This document shows positions 26,004 to 33,529 of a stretch of 64,000 nt of DNA, one piece after another. Where the stretch lies: the NCBI GenBank assembly GCA_045124465.1, contig JBGVLV010000023.1, positions 62,001-126,000 on the forward strand. Reading direction: 5' to 3'. The DNA is from Scatosoma sp045124465 (GTDB lineage Bacteria; Bacillota; Clostridia; Christensenellales; Borkfalkiaceae). A program made the position numbers and the translations under genes. The notes beneath the pieces were generated by a model that saw only the letters and a list, made by a program, of their open reading frames with translations, ran no database searches and was not told the origin of the DNA. The stretch's first letter is position 1. Every line of letters starts with the position of its first letter.

Positions 26004-27563
26004 TTATTCCTTCCGTTTTTTATAAACGACGAGCCGATACGGTCCGAACGTACCCTTCCCGTCCCCGTCGTAATTGTCGAGCAAGACTTCGCCGTACCCG
26101 CTCCCGTCGATCTTGGACGGGGTTTCGAAATTGCACACCGCCGTGATCTTTTCCCCTTGATAACGGCGCTCGAAAATATAATACTTTTCCGTCAGCGCGA
26201 TTTTCGCATACTCCCCTTTCGTAAGACACGGCTCGCTCTTCCGCAGGGCGATGAGCTTTTTATAAAACGCGTGGACGGAACGCTCCGAGCGCAGATCGTC
26301 CGCCACGTTGATCTCGCTTTGGCGCGAATAGGGCGCGATCCAGCTCTTGCCCGTTTCCGCCGTCCAAGGCGTCATTCTCCGCGCGTTGTCCCGTCCGCCC
26401 GCGTTGATACGCCCGAATATCTCCTTTTCGGACATTTTCCCCGCGTTTGCGCGGTAAAAATTGAACTCTTCCACGTCGTCGAACGCCCGCATATCCTCGT
26501 AATGGGAGTTGGTCACGCCGATCTCCCCGCCTTGGAACAGGAACGGCACGCCGCGGTGCAAAAGTACAAGCCCGCCGAGCAGGGTCGCGCTCTCGAAACG
26601 GTAAACGGTATCGTCGCCGAAACGGCTCACGCTGCGCGGTTGGTCGTGGTTTTCGAGAAACAGAGTGGCGGGTATGCCCGCCGTTTGCGTGGCGAGCTGC
26701 CATTCGGCGATTCGCCCGCACACTTTGCAAAGCGGAGGTTTTTCCATCTCGAATTTACCCTCCTCCACGCAAAGATGGTGAAACGCGAACACCGCCGTCA
26801 GCTCTTTCCTGTCCTTGCCGCAAAAGAGTCGGGCGTTCTCCGCGTCCGCCGACCAGCACTCGCCGACGGTGAAAATGCCCTCCGTTTCCTTGCGGGCGAA
26901 CAGCTCGCGGACATACTCGTGCAAACGCGGTCCGCCGCCGTTTTCGTTCTTTTCCCAGTCCTTGGAGATCATATCGAGTACGTCGCAACGGAACCCGTCC
27001 GCTCCCTTTTTCAGCCAGTGATCGACGACGGCTTTCATCTCCTCGCGGACTTTGGGATTGTCCCAGTTGAGGTCGGCTTGCTCGATCGCAAACGAGTGGA
27101 GATAATACTCCCCCGTCTGCCCGTCGTATTCCCACGCAGACCCGCCGAACAGGCTCTGCCAGTCGTTGGGCGGGGTCTTGCGCCAAATATAATAATCGCG
27201 GTAGGGATTGTCTTTGGACTTTCTCGCCTCGACGAACCACGGGTGCTTTGTCGAAGTGTGGTTCGCAACGAGATCGAGAATGACCGCTATACCGTTCCCG
27301 TGAAACCGCGCGAGCATTTCTTCGAACTTTTCGAGCGTACCGAACGCAGGCGAAAGGGAGAGATAGTCGGAAATGTCGTACCCGTTGTCCGCGTTCGGAC
27401 TTTCAAAACAGGGGGTGAGCCATACGGCGTTCACGCCGAGGTCTTTGAGGTATTCTATTTTGGAAAGGATACCCTCGACGTCCCCCACGCCGTCGCCGTT
27501 CCCGTCGCAAAAGCTCTTGGGATAGATCTGATAAAAAATAAGTTCGTCTGCGTTTCGCACCAT
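26004..27563 (-). CDS. GH13 alpha-glucosidase / oligo-1,6-glucosidase-like enzyme
   Basis: A cytoplasmic alpha-glucan-degrading enzyme (no signal peptide) of 519 residues. The (beta/alpha)8 barrel starts IFYQIYPKSFCDGNGDGVGD, typical of the oligo-1,6-glucosidase subfamily. It shows the four GH13 regions: DLVANH (~98), GFRCDVLD with nucleophile Asp194, GECW with acid/base Glu235, and ENHDQPR with Asp307. DGNGDGVGD is the usual Ca-binding loop. Exact specificity (isomaltose, trehalose-6-P, sucrose) cannot be read. CAGGAG lies eight bases before the ATG. No sugar transporter or regulator adjoins. Confidence 0.9.
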   Translation of the reverse strand: MVRNADELIFYQIYPKSFCDGNGDGVGDVEGILSKIEYLKDLGVNAVWLTPCFESPNADNGYDISDYLSLSPAFGTLEKFEEMLARFHGNGIAVILDLVANHTSTKHPWFVEARKSKDNPYRDYYIWRKTPPNDWQSLFGGSAWEYDGQTGEYYLHSFAIEQADLNWDNPKVREEMKAVVDHWLKKGADGFRCDVLDMISKDWEKNENGGGPRLHEYVRELFARKETEGIFTVGECWSADAENARLFCGKDRKELTAVFAFHHLCVEEGKFEMEKPPLCKVCGRIAEWQLATQTAGIPATLFLENHDQPRSVSRFGDDTVYRFESATLLGGLVLLHRGVPFLFQGGEIGVTNSHYEDMRAFDDVEEFNFYRANAGKMSEKEIFGRINAGGRDNARRMTPWTAETGKSWIAPYSRQSEINVADDLRSERSVHAFYKKLIALRKSEPCLTKGEYAKIALTEKYYIFERRYQGEKITAVCNFETPSKIDGSGYGEVLLDNYDGDGKGTFGPYRLVVYKKRKE

Positions 27564-27687
27564 CGTTCTTTCTCCTGAAAAAAATTTTTATTAGTATGCG
27601 CGTTTTTCGGACGAAAAAACCGCCGCGAACCCTTCTCCGCGTTTTTGGAATATGATGATAAAGAAAAAAACGTAAGGAGGACTTTGC

Positions 27688-28179
27688 ATGAGCCTTTACG
27701 ATCTTCTTTCCCGCTGCGTGTCCGTTCCGTACGCCTCGGCGGGGGTATCGGCAAACTACGCCCTGCAACGGGAGGGACAAACGCTGTACGTGTTTTTCGA
27801 AAAATCCAACGGCGCGAACGACTGGAAACGCAACCTCGACTTCCCCGCCAAACCGTATAAAAGAATGGGCAGGACCATGTGGTTCGCCCATCGCGGATTT
27901 TTAAAGGTTTGGAAAGAGCTTGAACCCATACTCGCCTCGCTCCTGTCCGATCCGACGGTCAAAAAGATCGTCGTCACGGGCTATTCGCACGGCGCGTCGG
28001 TGGCGATGCTTTCGCCGTCTGTCTGCGTGGGGGTGCTTTCTTCCGTGGGGATTGGTTCGGCTTTTAATCGCTCGATCGCCTCGCGCCAAACGTCAACGGG
28101 TTTTCGCTTGTATCTTGCAAGGATCTTTCGGCATTCGGCGGCTTCTTCCCGTGGCAATGTTACCGAAACCGTAGCATAA
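27688..28179 (+). pseudogene. Class 3 lipase-like gene, truncated at the island boundary
   Basis: The first ~108 codons resemble class 3 lipases: a GGRTM-like entry (MGRTMWFAHRGF) and the nucleophile elbow VTGYSHGASVAML (Ser102 by count). Right after AML, at about 28011, lipase similarity stops and the frame continues through unrelated codons to 28179, so the catalytic Asp and His are missing. It has a strong AAGGAGG. The break marks the left edge of the accessory island. The missing 3' half is not at the island's other end. Confidence 0.7.
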
Positions 28180-28256
28180 TTATTGCCCTTCCGCGCTCGG
28201 TATGCCTCGACGGCTCGCCGTTGCGCCTCGCTTGTTTTTAGCTTTTTTTCTTCCAT
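27981..28256 (-). CDS. Small ribbon-helix-helix-like protein at island edge
   Basis: A 91-residue protein. KTSEAQRRAVEAYRARKGN followed by YATVSVTLP and a helical stretch resembles small Arc/ribbon-helix-helix proteins common in Firmicute mobile elements. AAAGGAG lies 12 bases before the ATG. Its last ~10 residues are encoded on the strand opposite the lipase fragment, so the native C-terminus was probably replaced when the island formed. Function is unknown; a regulator or antitoxin is possible. Confidence 0.5.
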   Translation of the reverse strand: MEEKKLKTSEAQRRAVEAYRARKGNNYATVSVTLPREEAAECRKILARYKRKPVDVWREAIERLKAEPIPTEESTPTQTDGESIATDAPCE

Positions 28257-28374
28257 TTTTCGCCGTTTCTCCTTTCGCTGTGGTTCGTCCGTCCGTCTTG
28301 CGTTCGTTGCATTTCGGGCGGTTTTTGTGCTTTCTATTATAGCATAAGGACTGCGCGACCGTCAAGCGTTTTTA

Positions 28375-28503
28375 ATAAAAAAGTGTTATAATTTTAAGTT
28401 ATGGAAAACGGCTTTTTTCTGCATAATGTATAAAAAACTGTTATATGTAAAATATAAAAAAGTGTTATAAAAATATTGACTTAAATATAAAAAAGTGTTA
28501 TAA
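28375..28503 (+). repeat. Four copies of an ATAAAAAAGTGTTATAA motif
   Basis: Near-identical 17-base motifs start at about 28375, 28430, 28454 and 28487 (the second has CTG for GTG). The last overlaps the spacer and -10 of a promoter. They look like operator sites for a lost or distant regulator. Confidence 0.65.
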
Positions 28504-28504
28504 T
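28476..28504 (+). promoter_or_regulatory. Promoter overlapping the AT repeats
   Basis: TTGACT-N17-TATAAT on the plus strand. It now reads into the 3' end of the truncated cro-like gene on the opposite strand; no plausible gene follows, so it is probably a relic. Confidence 0.55.
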
Positions 28505-28506
28505 AA

Positions 28507-28689
28507 TTATGTCGAAAGGTTGAGAGAGAAAACGCAACCAAAACGGCAAAAAATTTTTCTGGAAAAGCCCGCAGGGGAAAGCTGTAATTCTCTTGCAATA
28601 TCAGACTGTAAGTAGCCCTTTTCGACCCACTTCGACTTCAATCTGTTTTTGTCGATTGTCGGTGTGCTAATTTTGTCCATAGTTTGCAT
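28507..28689 (-). pseudogene. Truncated cro-like HTH gene
   Basis: From ATG at 28689 (GGGAGGT five bases upstream), the frame encodes IDKNRLKSKWVEKGYLQSDI and ARELQLSPAGFSRKI, the start of a short XRE-type HTH as in phage Cro-like proteins. After SRKI, near 28557, similarity ends and the frame stops within 17 codons at 28507. It is divergent from the cI-like gene with back-to-back promoters, the classic lysis/immunity arrangement. Confidence 0.6.
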
Positions 28690-28724
28690 ATTTACCTCCC
28701 GCCGTGATTTTAATTCACGAATAT

Positions 28725-28753
28725 ATCTTATCACATCATTTTTGCCTTGTCAA
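28725..28753 (-). promoter_or_regulatory. Promoter of truncated cro-like gene
   Basis: TTGACA-N17-TAAGAT on the minus strand, about 36 bases before the start at 28689. Confidence 0.75.
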
Positions 28754-28793
28754 GTATTTTTTTTATACTTTTTTATATTTTTTTGATTTTTTG

Positions 28794-28822
28794 TTGATTT
28801 TTTTTCCACAATATGCTATTAT
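28794..28822 (+). promoter_or_regulatory. Promoter of cI-like repressor gene
   Basis: TTGATT-N17-TATTAT on the plus strand, 33 bases before the ATG at 28855. It is back-to-back with the cro promoter. Confidence 0.7.
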
Positions 28823-28854
28823 GTATTCACCGACACTTACAGGAGATATATAAT

Positions 28855-29256
28855 ATGAGTAACCAAATAGAATTAAAGGCATTCGGAGAGAGAGTAAGAA
28901 CTAAAAGAATTGAGCTTGGGTTGTCGCAAGAGGCATTCGCTAAAAAATGCGGTTATACCGATAGGTCGAGTATTGCAAAGATTGAAAAAGGCGAGATTGA
29001 TGTCAGTCGTTCAAAGATAGTTGCGATAGCTTCCGTACTTGGTGTTTCCCCCGCGTATTTAATGGGGTGGGACGAGAGCAACACCAATCACGGCGTAAAC
29101 AACGGGATTATCGGTGATAACAACAACGGTAATGTGTTCAACGGTGAATCGCTTTCCGAGTTTGAATCTGAACTATTTGCTATTTGCAAGAAAATGACCG
29201 TTACCCAAAAGGCAAAATTGCTTACATTTGCCGCGGAACTCGTCGAAAACAAATAA
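28855..29256 (+). CDS. XRE-family cI-like repressor
   Basis: A 133-residue regulator with an N-terminal HTH (FGERVRTKRIELGLSQEAFA, YTDRSSIAKIEKGEIDVS) of the phage-repressor type, a PAYLMGW segment common in Firmicute ICE and prophage repressors, a Gly/Asn-rich linker (residues ~78-97) and a short C-terminal helix pair. It lacks a LexA-like protease domain, so control would not be by RecA-stimulated cleavage. AGGAGA precedes the ATG. The divergent cro partner is broken, so the switch is probably no longer functional. Confidence 0.8.
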   Translation: MSNQIELKAFGERVRTKRIELGLSQEAFAKKCGYTDRSSIAKIEKGEIDVSRSKIVAIASVLGVSPAYLMGWDESNTNHGVNNGIIGDNNNGNVFNGESLSEFESELFAICKKMTVTQKAKLLTFAAELVENK

Positions 29257-29267
29257 TAAATACGATT

Positions 29268-30065
29268 ATGAAAAAGATTTTATCAGTAATTTTATCGTTG
29301 GGTTTGGTTCTTTTTATTGGATGCTCTCCAATGAATGCGGATAGTAGCGACGGCAACTCGACGACAAATTCTTCTCTACAAGCGAAATGTAGCCACGATT
29401 ATAGGCTTATCTCTTCAACCGCAACTTGCACACAAGACGGCGAAGAAATATTTGAGTGTCGATATTGTTATCAACGAAACATAAAAAATGCGAAAGCTAC
29501 GGGGCATTCTTATAATAAAAACGTGTGCTCCGCTTGCGGGAATACTATCACCGACATTTCACAGTTGAATTATGAGCAAATCGACGAGCTGTATGATGCT
29601 TTGTTTTATGTATGCCCATATACCGTTGATTCCGATACTTTATCGGCAAGTAGAACCTTATATACTTCCGCAAGGGAACAAGTGGAAGATTGCACGAATG
29701 CCCTCGATGCAGCAAAAAACCAAAGACCCGTTCGCGTGTATAATTCGGCGACAGGTCAATGGGAATATCAAATAAACCAAAAACTGATAGATGATGCGCA
29801 GGATGATTTGGACGAAGCCGAATCATTTTTTGCGCTCTGCGAAGATAGTTATTTGTTTAATTGCAAAGGTTTTGCGTGGGAGCTTGCATTGACCCATATT
29901 AAATCGAAAAAAGCAAGCAATGCTTCTCTGAAGGAAAAACTTGCAATATTCGGCGCGACACAGCTCTTGTCTATGGATAGTGAATCAACAAAAATGCCCG
30001 ATTGGTACGACGATATAATTCTTTCGATAAAAACCATTATAGGAATTGATATTACAGCGCAATGA
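29268..30065 (+). CDS. Lipoprotein with cysteine-rich repeat domain
   Basis: A 265-residue surface lipoprotein: signal peptide with lipobox LFIGC (Cys19 region), a low-complexity Ser/Thr/Asn linker, then a small Cys-rich domain (CSHDYRLISSTATCTQDGEE, ECRYCYQ, GHSYNKNVCSACG). This has the same pattern as the repeats in the large BspA-like protein at 40094-43717. The C-terminal ~170 residues are helical and unrecognised. It starts 11 bases after the cI-like gene. Its end lies 28 bases before an integrase remnant, so it may have displaced that gene's front part. Confidence 0.65.
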   Translation: MKKILSVILSLGLVLFIGCSPMNADSSDGNSTTNSSLQAKCSHDYRLISSTATCTQDGEEIFECRYCYQRNIKNAKATGHSYNKNVCSACGNTITDISQLNYEQIDELYDALFYVCPYTVDSDTLSASRTLYTSAREQVEDCTNALDAAKNQRPVRVYNSATGQWEYQINQKLIDDAQDDLDEAESFFALCEDSYLFNCKGFAWELALTHIKSKKASNASLKEKLAIFGATQLLSMDSESTKMPDWYDDIILSIKTIIGIDITAQ

Positions 30066-30093
30066 GTGAACATTATTATATTTCTTCAAATAA

Positions 30094-30255
30094 ATTCACG
30101 ATTTGCGCCACTCTTTCGTTTCAATGCTTATACACCTTGGCGCAAACTTTATCGTTGTGGCAGATTTAATTAGTGATACCGTTGAGCAAGTAATAAAAAC
30201 ATACGGGCATTTATACCAAGAAGATATGGATAACATTCTCGCAAAAATCGTCTAA
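30094..30255 (+). pseudogene. C-terminal remnant of a tyrosine recombinase (integrase)
   Basis: Fifty-three codons in one frame encode IHDLRHSFVSMLIHLGANFI and, later, VIKTYGHLYQEDMDN before TAA at 30253. These are the HxLRH box and the catalytic-tyrosine region of phage/ICE integrases. A stop lies just upstream in frame and the N-terminal ~300 residues are missing. The usual LGH step reads DLISD, also a sign of decay. Repeats resembling arm sites follow downstream. Confidence 0.75.
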
Positions 30256-30258
30256 AAA

Positions 30259-30281
30259 TTGGCAACAAATTTTGGCAACAA
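30259..30281 (+). repeat. Paired TTGGCAACAAA direct repeats after integrase remnant
   Basis: TTGGCAACAAA begins at 30259 and TTGGCAACAAA again at 30272. This is the position where an integrase's own attachment region normally lies. Confidence 0.45.
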
Positions 30282-30321
30282 AACGCAACAAAGTATAGCA
30301 TAATACAGCGTAATATAGCGT

Positions 30322-30350
30322 AAAAACACCCCGTTTTTGGGGTGTTTTTA
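30322..30350. terminator. Bidirectional intrinsic terminator
   Basis: AAAAACACCCC and GGGGTGTTTTT form a perfect stem with a T-rich loop; A- and T-tracts on both sides allow termination in either direction. Confidence 0.85.
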
Positions 30351-30389
30351 GCATTGTGTAAGATAACCAATTTTGATACAATTTCAAAA

Positions 30390-30483
30390 TGGGTTCATTT
30401 TTAGAGTGACTGGGTTCAAAAATTTTCGCCTTATGGGTTCACTTTCTTCGACAATGGGTTCAAACGCCCTAAAAATGGGTTCA
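30390..30483 (+). repeat. Five direct repeats of TGGGTTCA at two-turn spacing
   Basis: Exact octamers begin at 30390, 30411, 30434, 30455 and 30476, spaced 21, 23, 21 and 21 bases. They lie in an otherwise empty stretch (30256-30500). The regular two-helical-turn spacing points to iteron-like sites for a DNA-binding protein. Confidence 0.75.
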
Positions 30484-30500
30484 CTTCTATTTTTTAGAAT

Positions 30501-31160
30501 TTATAAGCGCAAAAAATAATAATTTCCATCGTAATACAATTCATTAGCTTTATAAACTTTTGATATCTTACCTAAATTCGGCAAAGAGAAATGATAAGGG
30601 TGATAGGATTTTAATACTTCGTAGTTCTTGCCATCAATTTCTCGTTCTCCCACAATTTCTTCACACGCCCTATCTATCGCAATTCTAAATTCTGTTTGAT
30701 AGCTATAACTTATATTTTTACGAAAAATACAATCCGACCAATCATCACTCACAAAGCAATCCTTAAAATATCGATACGGCAAATAATTTATACAACCATA
30801 CGCCGCGCGATATTCATCTTTATTTGCTAAAAAGTATTCTAAAAAAGATTTATACTCAAAAAGCACTAAACAACCATTCTCCAAGTCGTCATCGAAAAAA
30901 TCTTCAAAGAGCCGTTCATCAAGTTTGATTGTATTATTTTTAATGTCATTATCTTCAATCGCAGTACAACACCAAACAGGACGATTTCGATTTTTATACA
31001 TAAGGTGTGTCGGGGATGCAAGCCCCTCATATTTATCTAATTGCTTGCCTTTTTTTTCTTCAATTAACGCATAATACATAGCAGCGTTCATGTATAAACC
31101 TTTCGTCAACAAATATTCTAAATGTTCTTCTTTTATAAATTTAATTAAGTATTTTGGCAT
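30501..31160 (-). CDS. Unrecognised accessory protein
   Basis: A 219-residue protein that I do not recognise. It is acidic and aromatic-rich, starting MPKYLIKFIKEEHLEYLLTK with no signal or membrane segment. The pattern of short strands and a YLL-KGLYMNAAMYYALIEE motif is distantly reminiscent of DUF2971-type proteins, another of which is in this island, but the similarity is weak. AGGA lies nine bases before the ATG. It follows the lipoprotein gene at 31190 by 29 bases and is likely co-transcribed with it. Confidence 0.55.
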   Translation of the reverse strand: MPKYLIKFIKEEHLEYLLTKGLYMNAAMYYALIEEKKGKQLDKYEGLASPTHLMYKNRNRPVWCCTAIEDNDIKNNTIKLDERLFEDFFDDDLENGCLVLFEYKSFLEYFLANKDEYRAAYGCINYLPYRYFKDCFVSDDWSDCIFRKNISYSYQTEFRIAIDRACEEIVGEREIDGKNYEVLKSYHPYHFSLPNLGKISKVYKANELYYDGNYYFLRL

Positions 31161-31189
31161 TTCAATTTTTCCTGTAACAATAAAGTAAT

Positions 31190-33178
31190 TTATTCCCAAT
31201 ACAATTTAGGCAACTCACCGTCAACAATAATCCAAACGGCAGTTGGATCGTTTTTCAAATTTTCCTCATTTGTATATTCATTAAGTATATTATTGTCTAA
31301 ATAAAAACTTCTTTTATAAAATTCGGCTGCTTCGATTTTTGTTCCATTTGCACCATATTCTCCGCCTAAATAGGGATAATGCGGAATTTTTAATTCATTA
31401 TTTGTATAACAATTATTTATGCTACATACATAATTAGAATCATCGCTCTGTATGCCACTTATGGTAAATATATAAGTGGTAACAATTGTGATATTGCCCA
31501 TCGCCACACAAGAATTGAAAGTATTATTTTTTCCAATACCCACAATACCACTCAATTCCCGTCGACTCTTTGATTGTATATCCATTTCGATGTTTGTATA
31601 GCACTTTTCTAAAGTAGACGAATCGCTTTTCCCTACAATTCCACCCACTACGGTTGTACCATTTACCACATCATTATTTGACATATGTATAGTTCCGATA
31701 ACATATGAATTTGTAATTTTCCCTAAACTGCTAAAACCTGACACACCGCCTAAACAAGTCAACGAACTTACTTCACTTGTTTCTATAATCTTAACATCTA
31801 ATTCCACTCGGGATGCATTAATCTCACCATTTACATTAAATGCGCAAATTCCACCAATACAACTATCTTGCACGGTCTCATTAAATTCTAAAAGCACCGA
31901 ACAATTAGAAATCAATCCTTTATTATATATGAGCATTCCCCCATAAACAATTTGATAATCTTCAACATTTAAGCAGGATGCAATTTTACAATTCTCAATT
32001 ATTAAATTTTTTATAGTCCCTTCATTTGAAACGAACAACGAATTTTCACTATTTTTTAAAGTATATCCGTTCCCATTAAAAACGCCTAAAAAGTTTTCAA
32101 TAGAAACTACTTCTTTGCCTGTAAAATCCAAATCGTTCTTTAATATGTAAATACAGTCATTATTTGAGTTAATAAGATTAAAATCATCAACGGTTTCTAT
32201 CTCTTTTTCCCACTTCGCATATAAAATAAAATCTTGCTCATTTAACGAAATTTCATATACCCCCTGTTCTTCAAGAATTGCATTTTCTCCTTTATTTTTT
32301 GTCCAGCCGACAAACTTAAAACCATTTTTTATAAAGCCGTTTTTATTCAACGTAATAGTTGTACCGATTTGAACTATTTGTTCTTTTGTTTCCCCGCCAT
32401 CACTACCATTACCGTCATACCGAATGGCAATTTTTATTTCTTCCCATTTAGCATATAAATTTAATTTTTGACTTTTTTGCAAAATTACGCTCGTAAACAT
32501 TTCTCCGCTATAATCTTCATTAAAATACCAGCCCATAAATTTATAGCCACTTCTCGATGGGGTGGGAAAATTTGAAACTACCAAAGTCGTTTCGGAATAA
32601 TATTCGTAATTTTCAATTTTATCATCATATGAATAATTTAATGTAACTTGACAATCTTTCGGTGCATTTTCCAACTTTATTATTACACTTTCACTTTTAA
32701 GAATTTTACCATTATGTATAATTAACTTTAAATCTTTTATAGCAACATCTTTTCCTACTTCGAAAAACAAATAATACTCTTTTGTTACTGTAACTGATTG
32801 ACTTATATCATTATAACCATTAGCATAACCTTTCACTATGCTTTGTTGATTAATTTTAGCCCCATTGTATGTGAGCCATACATCCGTAGCATCTGCTTTA
32901 AAGACTTCTGAGCTACCATTATATACACGAAGACCAATAACCAAAAATTTATCATCAGTAGTATAATTGTAAAACCCATCTGAAATTTGATATTTTTCTT
33001 TACATTCATATATTTCAAATGAAACCCCAGTTTCAAAATAAGCTGTTTCATTCATAAAGATTTCATTTGAAGTTGCGGATGATTCGCTGTCATTTTCATT
33101 TTTACATCCAATAAAAAATACACCAAATACAATCAGAAATAAAGAACACAAAAAGAAATTAAAAATACGATTTTTCAT
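31190..33178 (-). CDS. Repeat-rich surface lipoprotein (DUF4352-like, InlB B-repeats, beta-helix)
   Basis: A 662-residue surface lipoprotein. The start at 33178 (AAGGAG upstream) gives a lipobox FFIGC. Then come a DUF4352-like immunoglobulin-type domain (~residues 30-175), two InlB/Listeria-Bacteroides repeats (first with SGYKFMGWYF and LYAKWEE, second with NGFKFVGWTKN and LYAKWEK), and a C-terminal GLUG-like parallel beta-helix (FNGNGYTLKN, GTIKNLIIENC). These fit adhesion or polymer-binding roles. The 351-base gap upstream is filled with hairpins and terminators. Confidence 0.75.
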   Translation of the reverse strand: MKNRIFNFFLCSLFLIVFGVFFIGCKNENDSESSATSNEIFMNETAYFETGVSFEIYECKEKYQISDGFYNYTTDDKFLVIGLRVYNGSSEVFKADATDVWLTYNGAKINQQSIVKGYANGYNDISQSVTVTKEYYLFFEVGKDVAIKDLKLIIHNGKILKSESVIIKLENAPKDCQVTLNYSYDDKIENYEYYSETTLVVSNFPTPSRSGYKFMGWYFNEDYSGEMFTSVILQKSQKLNLYAKWEEIKIAIRYDGNGSDGGETKEQIVQIGTTITLNKNGFIKNGFKFVGWTKNKGENAILEEQGVYEISLNEQDFILYAKWEKEIETVDDFNLINSNNDCIYILKNDLDFTGKEVVSIENFLGVFNGNGYTLKNSENSLFVSNEGTIKNLIIENCKIASCLNVEDYQIVYGGMLIYNKGLISNCSVLLEFNETVQDSCIGGICAFNVNGEINASRVELDVKIIETSEVSSLTCLGGVSGFSSLGKITNSYVIGTIHMSNNDVVNGTTVVGGIVGKSDSSTLEKCYTNIEMDIQSKSRRELSGIVGIGKNNTFNSCVAMGNITIVTTYIFTISGIQSDDSNYVCSINNCYTNNELKIPHYPYLGGEYGANGTKIEAAEFYKRSFYLDNNILNEYTNEENLKNDPTAVWIIVDGELPKLYWE

Positions 33179-33251
33179 AAAACAACCACTCCTTCTAAAT
33201 ATAAAAAATGCGCCCCATAAAGAGACGCACGAAAAACGCATCTCTCAATGT

Positions 33252-33338
33252 TGCTACACATTTTTCCTAAAACCAGGCGAGAGCATACGTTTTTACCAAC
33301 AGTATGCCCTGATTTTAGGCTATTAAAAATGTGTAGCA
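33252..33338. repeat. Long imperfect palindrome with TTACCAACAGTA loop
   Basis: TGCTACACATTTTT at 33252-33265 is the exact reverse complement of 33325-33338. An inner stem pairs CCTAAAACCAGG with CCTGATTTTAGG. The loop holds TTACCAACAGTA, which also occurs in the loop of the hairpin at 47113-47156. No T-run follows, so it is not an obvious terminator. Confidence 0.7.
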
Positions 33339-33390
33339 TAATCAGTATATCACTTTTTCAGATAAAAGACAAGCATTTTTTATGTTTTAC

Positions 33391-33447
33391 ATAATTTTAA
33401 CGATTACACCCATATTTTTAACAATATGGGGATAATTTTAACGATTA
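33391..33447 (+). repeat. Direct repeat ATAATTTTAACGATTA flanking an inverted repeat
   Basis: Two exact 16-base copies at 33391-33406 and 33432-33447 flank CCCATAT...ATATGGG. This symmetric layout near a recombinase 3' end may be a protein-binding or recombination site. Confidence 0.55.
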
Positions 33448-33480
33448 GGTTGCGTAAAAAAAGTAGGCGCAACCAAAAAG

Positions 33481-33522
33481 CAGAGTTTTGACGATAATTT
33501 TCCGTTCAAAACCCTGTTTTTT
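33481..33522. terminator. Terminator next to recombinase 3' end
   Basis: CAGAGTTTTGA pairs with TCAAAACCCTG (one mismatch) and is followed by TTTTTT on the plus strand; an A-run on the left gives a T-run for the minus strand. Confidence 0.7.
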
Positions 33523-33529
33523 ACCGTTT

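Noticed and set aside
25956..27578. Long plus-strand frame (540 codons) opposite the GH13 gene
   Set aside because: Shadow of the glycosidase gene: Arg/Val/Phe-rich product without motifs, while the minus strand shows all GH13 catalytic regions.
30501..31160. Calling this a DUF2971 protein
   Set aside because: Only a loose resemblance at the N-terminus; the ND-PFD and W..YA..H.G motifs of DUF2971 are not seen.
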